Source of the DNA: Takakia lepidozioides
Taxonomy: Eukaryota; Streptophyta; Takakiopsida; Takakiales; Takakiaceae
Length of the DNA: 64,000 nucleotides
Reading direction: 5' to 3'
Assembly (NCBI GenBank): GCA_030704615.1
Contig: CM060732.1
Coordinates: 8,556,001-8,620,000, forward strand
Part shown: piece by piece, positions 56,311 through 64,000 of the stretch
Layout: each line of letters begins with the position of its first letter
Position numbering within the stretch: the first letter of the stretch is position 1
Made by a program: the position numbers and the translations under genes
Notes under the pieces: generated by a model
Databases searched by the model: none
Seen by the model: only the letters and a program-made list of their open reading frames with translations
Told to the model about the DNA's origin: nothing

Positions 56311-56880
56311 TATAGATATGGTTCTGTTGCTGGCTGGATGAGTCAGTTGTGACGATCAGCTCTTTGGTGCAGGGCTTTGGTATTAATCACATTTTTACCA
56401 CCTCCAAGTATTAATTATGTCAGCAGAGGGACACTTTTTCTTAATTACTCTGTGGCTTTGGATTGGTTGAGTTGGAAGGATTTTTATATTCATCCAAGCT
56501 CCATTACTTGCTTAAGAGTACATTGTCTGGATTTTGTTATTCCTTGCATTCCACTATCTGCTGGCAGCGCCAACCTTGCTAGTTTGTTTCAAAATCAACG
56601 TGTCATTTTGAATGAGCTTTTTAGGGTGCAAGTATGTTGGCTTACGTGGTGTGCATTGCGTTGGTTCAATTATGTTTTTGACTTGGCTTTCCCAAGATTC
56701 ACTTTTCTAGTCAGCAATTCTTTCCATTTTCTGAAATTGGATGCCAAGCTTCAGCTATTGGAGGAAGATGTTGGATTCATGAAATTTAAAGTGCAGTTAC
56801 CATGGCCAGAAGATGGGCTTTTCCCCCCTAGAGTTAGCTGGGCTCTTGTTGGCTTAGGAAGTGGTGAATCGATTTAAAAT
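56311..56880 (+). other. eS21 3' flank
   Basis: Holds a 166-residue open frame (56377-56877) rich in Leu/Phe without recognisable domain. I read this as the 3' UTR or flank of eS21. It ends at the A/T-rich 3' end of the LINE. Confidence 0.4.
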
Positions 56881-57375
56881 AAATAAAAATAAAAATAAAA
56901 TGAACAGGGGATTGTTGCCCTGATAAACTTTATTGAGAAGGTAAGGAAAAAATAACCTTACAGGGACCATAAGGCAGAGGAAAGAGGTTCCACTGGTTAC
57001 CAAAAGTCCAACAGAGAACCAGAAGATCCTAGATTAAGATGGTGAAATGGAGTGAAAAGAAGAGGCAGAGAAGCCTGGAGTAAAGGCACCTGCAGAGAAA
57101 AGGCAGAGTTTGAACAGAACTGGAGCAGGGTACAAAGCACTAACACTAGTGCTAGCACTATACACTACCCCTCTTCCTCTTTGGGGCTTCTAAGGAAAGA
57201 TGCAGTTTCAATTTGCCCTTCCTAAGACTATGCTTATGCCTCCAATTGAATTCCCTGTCATCAGTGAGCAGGGGAGAACGACCTGGGCTGCCAGCAGGCT
57301 GGGAGGTTTTTGCTCCATTCGATCCTGGAATCAGACACCCTTATGCAGAAAATACCTTTCCAACCCCAAGATTTG

Positions 57376-58023
57376 TCAAAGCTTGATAGGAGTTGGGGTT
57401 CGCCGAGAATTTCCGCATTTGTTGAGAGCTGCCACAAGCACAGTCCAAGACTTCCTTGCTTCAGACATAAGGTCTGAGTGAGCTAAGACTAGCACCTTCT
57501 GCAAACAGGGAAGAGCCCCTTGGAAAAGAACAGAGCAACGAACTTTCCAAATATTCCCTAAGATAGCCCCTCTCAAGGATTCCCAGACTGGGCAAGAGCA
57601 AAAGCGAGATCCTTCTTTAGTGTTAAGAAGAAAAGCAGAAGTAGAAAAGGAGAGATCTCTTTCCCAAAGAGCATAGAGCGAAGTAGCCTTTTTCCACACA
57701 TCAGCAGTGAAGGAACAATGGGCAAGACAATGCTCAATGTCCTCTAGGCTATTGGAACTGCACGTGGCACAGGTCAATGGAGGGTCAGAGATGAAGGCAC
57801 CCACTGGAATAATCCTGTTTGCAACCCTCCAAAGGAAGGCTGAAACTTTAGCAGGCCTATGTTTCTTCCAAATATCAGACCAAACATGCTTCCAAGAAAC
57901 GGGGTGCCCGGGGACATGAGCCCACTTCTTCGTCCACTTGCGATCAAAGCTTTGCTTTGGCATTAGCAGAGAATAGCCTAGCTTAACAGTATAGGCAAAA
58001 AAATGCTCATGGTTCTTGTCCAT
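57376..58023 (-). pseudogene. LINE ORF2 C-terminus: zinc-binding in reverse transcriptase (zf-RVT)
   Basis: The 215-residue open frame includes WSDIWKKHRPAKVSAFLWRV, NRIIPVGAFISDPPLTCATC and SLEDIEHCLAHCSFTADVWK, the W...P.K...F.WR...C..C...E...H....C pattern of the zf-RVT domain found after plant LINE reverse transcriptases. Confidence 0.9.
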
Positions 58024-58696
58024 CCATGCCTATTCACCGGGGTCGAACTGGAGTAAGTACACCGAGGCAGAAAGAAACCAACAAAATGAGGCAAGGTAAT
58101 GCTGAACTTCTAGGGGGGGACTTGGATACGATTTCCCAGTGCTGTGACAAAAGACTCTGATCTCATAGCACTCAACACTGTCAGGCAGAATTGAAACCTT
58201 AGGATTGGTTGCACCCTGAAACAGACCCCCTGGTACTGGTTTCCAGCCTTAGAGGTAGCATAAAAGGCATTAAGCCCAGCTTCAGTCGAGAAACCAAGCC
58301 ACTTGGGAAGATGCTAATGAGGGTTCTGGACAAGAAGCTCAGTCCAAAATGGGGGGAGGTTGCCCACAATCATATCCCAACCTGATGTGAGTCTTCTGCA
58401 GGAAAGAGCATGAGAAGCGGCGGCAGGCTCAATGATAGTGTGCAGCTCCGAGTTCCAGAAATGCAGCATGTGAGAAAAACCAGCCGATTCCCAATACGCC
58501 CATCTCTTGACGCAGGAGATTCCATCAACTCATCCATCCATTCCACAGCTTCACTCAGATCTCTCTACACAGTGTGAGTATGAAGAAAGCCCCTCAACCT
58601 GCACCACGCAGTCCAGATGGATTGCCACGATCTGGAGCCAATACCAGGCTTAGCATTTGTAGCACCTCCTTGCACTGTCCATTTTAAGGAAGCAGG

Positions 58697-60602
58697 TCAT
58701 AAAGGACTAGTCGTAGGTGTAGCATTGAGGAGATGGAGTCTAACCAGTTTACTCCATGGGTTGGAGAGATGGGTGAAAACCCTTGGGACCCATTTCGCCA
58801 AAAGTGCAGTAATTTGCGCTTGCGGATCCAACACACCGAGGCCACCATGCTTTTTCTTTTGAGTGATTTGGGCCCAACTCACTAAGGCCCTTTTGTTTGT
58901 TGTAGCTGATGTAGCACCCCAAATGAAGTTTCTAACCAGAGACTTAATCTTCTTGTGAGCATTCGAGCCAGGGGACCAAACAGAAGCTGAAAACCTAGGA
59001 CCTAGCAGCACTTGGTTCGCCACCAGTGCTCTGCCGACCACTGATAAGTGCAGAGAACTCCAATACGAGAGTTTCCTCTTCAGCTTAGAAATAAGAGCAG
59101 CAATCCTTGAATCGTCAATATGGTCATGCCCAACCTGGTGTCCCAGCAGTTCATGCGCCTGCCCAACTTCAAGCCAGTTCATCCCAAGATCCAAACCCCA
59201 CAGATCACAGTGCTTGACAGGAGAGGCTTCAGGCAACTGACTCAGCAAACCCGTGGACTTATCCCAATTAATTCTTAACCCTGAAGCATTGCAGAAGCAG
59301 CCTAGGGAGTCCAGGGAGGAGGTCACATTAGACATCGAGGTATTGTCAATAAACAACGTGGTATCATCCGCGTAGAGAGAGGACCTGATAGAAGAGGCTG
59401 GGTCCCGAGTAGGGGATTGCGGGATAACCAAACCCAAGGAATCATTTCTCTTATCCAGGAGATGCCCCAACCCATTGGCAGCAATGAGAAACAAGAATGG
59501 GGCAAGTGGACAGCCCTGCCTTACAGATTTGAATAAGGGAAAGGACTTAGAAAGGGTACCGTTGACCAACACCCTGCTGGAAGCTGAGGAGAGCAATATT
59601 CAAATCCAGTTGAGAAAGCTTCCAGTGTTACCAATAGTAGCCAGAGCGCGAGCAGGTAACTCCAATTAATGTTGTCGAAGGCTTTCTGGATGTCCAGCAT
59701 CAAAAGGGCCAGTGGCTGACAGTTCTCTTTCGCAGTATGCAAGGCCTCATTAGTTAGCAGAATGTTGTCCAAAATCATCCTCTTTTTGATGAACCCTGTC
59801 TGTTCAGGCCTAATGAGGTTTGGCAGCAAGGGCTGCAGCCATATAGCAAGAGCCTTTGCCAATATCTTGTAAGTTGAATTCAGCAGAGTAATGGGTCTAC
59901 AATTAGACATGTTAGCTTTTGGCCACTTTTTGTGGATGAGGGTAATAACGCCTTGTGCAATCTGAGAAGGCATGATGCCTTTCTCAAGGATTCTACAGCC
60001 ATCTTCAAGAAGTCTTCACCAATGCAGTCCCACATAACTTTGAAGAACTCAACAGGTAAGCCATCAAGACCTGGCGTTTTCATAGAGCTTAAAGACTCAA
60101 CAGCTTGGAGCACCTCCATAGTGGAGAACGGCCTGGAGAGAAATTGTTGGTCTTCAGCGGGAAGCAGCGAGGGGAAGACATCAAGCACATCCAACCTGTC
60201 TTGAAGCGAAAGGGGAGAGTCCGTTCCTTCCGAGAAGAGGTCAGCGAAATGGCTGGCAGCAGCAGAAGCCATTTGTTTAGGCTTGTTAACAGAGTGTCCT
60301 TTTGAATCCAAGATAAAACTGAAAAGAGTGGCCTCCCGACGCTGCCTGGATTTTTGAAAGAAGTAGGCCTTCATTTTTTTTCCCTTAAGAGAGCAATTGA
60401 TGCCAGCTCTGACTCTCATAAACTCCTCTTGCTCAGCAGACAGAATACCCAGGTTTCGTTTGGCGGTGAGGTACAAAGACATGGTGAGAGGTCCTGGGAA
60501 GCCGCTTTCCAATCTTTTTTGACAATGAGCAAGGAATTTGAGGAGGGCCTTACGCCTTCCAGATCTAACTTCAGGCACTTCCCGGGCAAGGACTTGGGCC
60601 AA
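58697..60602 (-). pseudogene. LINE ORF2 reverse transcriptase
   Basis: Three overlapping frames in order carry SMKTPGLDGLPVEFFKVMW, GVITLIHKKWPKANMSNCRP with ITLLNSTYKILAKALA, EQTGFIKKRMILDNILLTNE, LALLMLDIQKAFDNINWSYL (first Asp), SVRQGCPLAPFLFLIAANG and LYADDTTLFIDN (catalytic Asp pair at 59363-59368). KKKHGGLGVLDPQAQITALL follows at the C-terminal side. Frame changes near 59900 and 59590 disrupt it. Confidence 0.93.
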
Positions 60603-60649
60603 CTTTCTGGTAGCAAGCAGCTTGTGGAGGTATGTAATGGTAGGTGACT

Positions 60650-61510
60650 GGAAACCTTGACCAGAGTTCGTCCATTCGTGCTTCAGTCTCTAGACCAGCA
60701 CCTGATTCTGAAGCATCAAAGGGTTCATCTTGAAGTAACCACGGCCCCTCGAGTGAAGCCCAGGGGGGTTAAAAGAAACAGCCACAATAGCGTGGTCAAA
60801 GTTAGGTAAAATTGGACTTTGGGGAAGAGGGGAGGACCAAGAGAGAGGAGAATGAGAGCAATAGACCCCATCCAGGCGAGCCATACATAGATGGGGGGGG
60901 GTGTCTCAGGTTAGACCAAGTATACTTCAGTCCCATAGTGGAATCAGAGCAAGTATCCACAAACCCCACAGAAAAGCACAACATATCGGGCAAGCGATTT
61001 GCTCGGTATCAGAAAGAAAATGGGAGGAATAAGCAAGGCGGTCATTGAAATTGTCAACCATATTGAAGTCCTTAGCTAAGACCCAGTTTAAGATATGAGC
61101 TGACAATCTTCTCCCTAATGGAGTCCCCAAAAACAGCCCGTTCTTGAGAGTCATTTAGAGCATAGATGTTGATAAAGGTAGTGTTACCAAAAATGGAATC
61201 AGGGCAAGTGAGAAGGCATTGAACACGTCCCTGCTCCCAAATCTGCACATCTTTGATTGCTGAGGCCAACGTCGGAGTGATCAAGATAGCCATATCACCA
61301 CGAGAACTGACGACAGTGGGGTTCTACCAACACAGATTTGGTGGCCAGAAGGTATTACCAATGAGATTGATTTTGTCAAGGTCTAGCTTTGTTTCTTGAA
61401 GGAAGATGAGAGCTGGGGATGATATCAGAGAGGAGGCCCATCGTTTGACCCTTCTTCGCTTGGGCATTGACGCATCGGACCCAATTCCCCCAATGTTCCA
61501 AGAATGCAGA
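60650..61510 (-). pseudogene. LINE ORF2 apurinic endonuclease domain, degraded
   Basis: The start SWNIGGIGSDASMPKRRRVK near 61500 and PALIFLQETKLDLDKINLIG carry the Asn and Glu of the exonuclease-endonuclease-phosphatase fold. TTFINIYALNDSQERAVF (about 61165) and MARLDGVYCSH with NFDHAIVAVSF (about 60800, the Asp-His end) follow in different frames. Confidence 0.85.
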
Positions 61511-61858
61511 GTCCACGCCATGTAGGAAAAATCGAGCAGCCCTTGAAGAAGACTCCAAGATTTGCAGAATGTGCAGAGACAGGATAACCACAGCGAGTGC
61601 AAGCAGGGGAATTGCAAAAGAGCCGAGGTGCTGAAAGGGTAGGGAGCTGCAATGTCAACAGATCTGTAATGAAGGTCTGCAAGGAAGTAGCGTTCCATTT
61701 CCAGATTTGGGATTGAGATGCACAGGCCGAGCAAAGGTGAAGTCTGCCACTTCGGAGGAGGGCAGCTGCAGTTGAAGGATGGAAGCTCCAATTGCACATC
61801 AGAGAAGGCCAACTTGAGCTTAAGGAGATCTGGCATCCGTCAACCTGTGGCAAACACA

Positions 61859-62970
61859 TCAAACCAAAGAAGAAAAAGGGGGCAACTGCAAGCAGAGCGG
61901 CGAGTCAGAGCTCACCGGGGGTGGGGGGGTGAACCCTATATCTCCTAGGGTGAAGACCTTGTCGTCATAGGGCTCCTCCTCCTCGTCCCTGGGGTTTCTT
62001 TGCTGGTACCAGAATTGCTCCACAATGAGCATCCCAGATCTGTAAATTGCCTCAAGAAATTTCCTGTTTCCAGAATCCCCAAAGCCCTGCGCCGGAATGT
62101 GCTTCCCAGCCAGCCAGGTTAGAGAAGAGAAGGAGGCTTCCTGGAGGTCCATGTCGGACAGCCTAATAGTTGGGAGGAGTTGAATAGAGTAGTTTCCTAA
62201 AGAGCATTGGTTTAGAAAAGAACCAAAGAAGATTGGAGTGGTAGGGGAGATGGTGAGCTGTGGCAGAAGAGCAAGAAAGATATTTTGGACTTTAGGCCAG
62301 AATGACATCCATCTCCTTACCCTCAGAGAGAGAAACCAGATCCTCTTGAAAAAGCCAAGAACTAGTGAAAGTGTCAGTTCTTGTGGCCAGTAAGGCAGGG
62401 GCACCTTCTGGAAATCCAAAAACCACTAATATGGACAGCAACAGACAGGGGTCCTTCCGGGGAGAAATCATCCGGGATACCCAATCTACGGAAGGATTTC
62501 AGCCTAGAACAGAAGGCCCCCAGATTGTCAGGCTCCCCTTCAGCGAGCACAAATTTAACCGCTTCTCCTCTTGATCGAGCTATTGAGGGGACCGGAGAAA
62601 TAAACACATCTCTTGGACTGAGGATGAGAGAGGGGGAGAGGGAAGATTTCACCCTTGACTTCTTGGAGGGGGGATGTCGCTTGGCAAAGCCTCCTCCCGA
62701 GGGCAAGATGAAAGAAAGGTGTCCTTCGCATGAATTCCAACTTCTTTGCCTTGCTTGGCTGCCACAGGAGAAGCAATCTGGTTAGAACTCCTCGCTTTCC
62801 TATTTTAAGGGCAATCAGCTTTGATGTGTCCTTCTTTATGACAAAGATGACACAAAATGCATAGATTCTCCTAAAAAACTGGAACTGTGATGTATGAGTT
62901 ATCCAACGTTGGAAGCTTTAGAGATTCCAAAATGCTAGAGGATTCAGGCATCCAGAACGAAGCTACCGCG
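61859..62970 (-). pseudogene. LINE ORF1-like region with CCHC zinc knuckle
   Basis: The knuckle C-HL-C-HKEG-H-IKAD-C (CX2CX4HX4C) is encoded at 62852-62811, just after LKLPTLDNSYITVPVF, the usual end of a DUF4283-type segment. Downstream frames (62706-61859) are Ser/Pro-rich and of unknown role. Stops after the knuckle and a TAG before it show decay. Confidence 0.7.
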
Positions 62971-63180
62971 TGAGCATGAGCGTGTGAGCGTAGGGTGACG
63001 TGGCGCGAGCGCAGGCTCACACCAGCTGATGTGGCGTGAGCGTAGGGACACGCTGACGTGGCATGAGCGTGAGGCTCACGTGGCGAGGGCCTACTGACAT
63101 GTCGTTATTCTGCTGACGTGGCAGTCGATAAAATGACGTGGCATTTGGACAACGTGGCGGATGCCATGTCAGCAGAAACA
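62965..63180. repeat. ACGTGGC-rich repeat block
   Basis: Tandem-like GACGTGGC/TGAGCGT units: TGACGTGGC or CTCACGTGGC occurs about eight times in 200 bases, mixed with GCGTGAGCGTAGGG. It lies between the LINE 5' end and the Mutator-like fragment. Confidence 0.75.
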
Positions 63181-63441
63181 TATAGCACCTATAGCCGAGG
63201 GGCCTATAGCCGTGGCATTCATTCATCCAAAACACCACAAATGAAAATCCAGGAACGACTTGTGAAAGCATTCGCATCCCTTCCATTTATTTTGCAACGA
63301 TTTCACACAAGAAATGGCACACATTGCACAACATAATTGGAGGCTGGACTGGTACAAATATACGAAGGGACATCAAGTTCAAGTTTCAATTCATGTCAAA
63401 TCCAGTAAAGAAAATTGCAGATGACCAAAGTGAAGCGGATG

Positions 63442-63991
63442 CTATGTGCTATCCCAGTGCATAAGTGTATTCACCTCGTTGAAACTCATGGTGGCCTGGT
63501 GAATGAAGATGTCGCGTCTGGGATCACAAACCATTCCGTTCAAGTCTAAGATAAAATACAGATGCTTGCAGGGTATAAATTTTCCTCTCTTTCCCAAACT
63601 TGTTGAAAGCATGTCAACAAAATCAGGACAAGGTGCAGTTGGGGAAATTTGAAACTGTGATGTCGTAGAATCTGTCATGCATAGCAGATGTGGAGGTCAT
63701 CATAGTGTAGATCCGACCATACTCGGGATGTGGAACTTCCGTAGTGCCTATAACACGACCTTGAAGCATTCGAGCGGATTCCATCTTGTCGAAGTGTTCA
63801 GCAGACGGAGGGAAACAACGAACCAGCTTCCCATTTTGTTTTGTTGACCATGCATCAGCTTTGGGTGGTGGCACTCGAGAACTTGCTGAAGTAGAGGCAC
63901 TTGCATGTACAAAGGGTTGTCGCTGAAGGGAGAAGCCTGCCTCCTCCAACATGGCAATCTCCTGAGTTGTGAGATGTGTCCCCACCTTCAC
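63442..63991 (-). pseudogene. Mutator-like transposase C-terminus with SWIM finger, frameshifted, runs off window
   Basis: From 63991 down: LTTQEIAMLEEAGFSLQRQP, a Ser/Ala-rich linker, EYGRIYTMMTSTSAMHDRFY and DITVSNFPNCT. One extra base near 63640 shifts the frame into CPDFVDML...IPCKHLYFIL. With the shift bridged, the CxC...CxH SWIM finger is complete. The same order (LTxxE...GF, then a YxV-like strand, then SWIM) occurs at 20583-21179. The catalytic DDE portion would lie beyond the right edge. Confidence 0.75.
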
Positions 63992-64000
63992 ATGCCAAAC

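Larger units (their letters stand above)
56880..62970 (-). mobile_element. Near-full-length L1-type LINE retrotransposon
   Basis: About 6.1 kb on the minus strand. ORF1-like sequence with a CCHC knuckle is at the 5' end (62970-61860). Endonuclease, reverse transcriptase and zf-RVT follow. At the 3' end TCTCAATAAAG (about 56935, minus) is followed by a TTTTA-rich simple repeat at 56880-56905. The 5' end stops at the ACGTGGC repeats, so slight 5' truncation is likely. Target-site duplication not identified. The copy is decayed by several frameshifts and stops. Confidence 0.85.

Noticed and set aside
56377-56877. 166-residue frame after eS21
   Set aside because: No domain, hydrophobic noise-like composition, and position fits 3' flank between eS21 and the LINE tail.

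Overview
The window looks like a repeat-rich nuclear segment of a land-plant genome, most likely a fern or another seed-free vascular plant. The reasons are spliced plant housekeeping genes with GT-AG introns, many degraded PPR-repeat fragments, LINE, Ty3/gypsy, CACTA and Mutator-like DNA, and an exact 500-base N run (47274-47773). The lineage is an inference; no marker in the window settles it.

Three host genes are well supported. (1) At the left edge, on the minus strand, is a GDP-mannose pyrophosphorylase alpha/KONJAC-like gene. Twelve exons (6356 down to 351) join in frame to 344 codons, and the 3' end lies outside the window. (2) At 53758-54537 (minus) is a SAP-domain THO1/MOS11-like mRNA-export protein. 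(3) At 55593-56310 (plus) is the complete three-exon gene for ribosomal protein eS21. Genes 2 and 3 are divergent and share about 1 kb of upstream DNA.

Almost everything else is mobile DNA. From left to right: a 1.15 kb foldback element with AATTCAATTGAATT palindromes; a 350 bp TTAA-flanked MITE; a broken LINE (plus); a 7.5 kb CACTA element (12894-20419) with ACA target duplications, which holds a TNP1-like exon, an FCP1-like phosphatase fragment and a pile of PPR fragments; a Mutator-like transposase with a SWIM finger (20583-22743, minus); a cluster of about ten 28 bp palindromes; a seven-hairpin tandem array; an AGTCTGCTGG minisatellite tract; a broken Ty3/gypsy pol followed by a long accessory ORF that is split by a CACTA MITE carrying a nested tRNA-type SINE; a second Mutator-like fragment; a large Ty3/gypsy element on the minus strand (about 41.3-49.2 kb); remnants of another retroelement; a LINE on the minus strand (56.9-62.97 kb); and a third Mutator-like SWIM fragment at the right edge.

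The most notable item is the minus-strand Ty3/gypsy element. Between its aspartic protease and its reverse transcriptase it encodes a C5-cytosine DNA methyltransferase domain with motifs I, IV (Pro-Cys), VI, VIII, IX and X in canonical order. The copy is dead. Its four in-frame stop codons are all explicable as C-to-T changes, mostly at CG or CAG sites, as 5-methylcytosine decay would produce.
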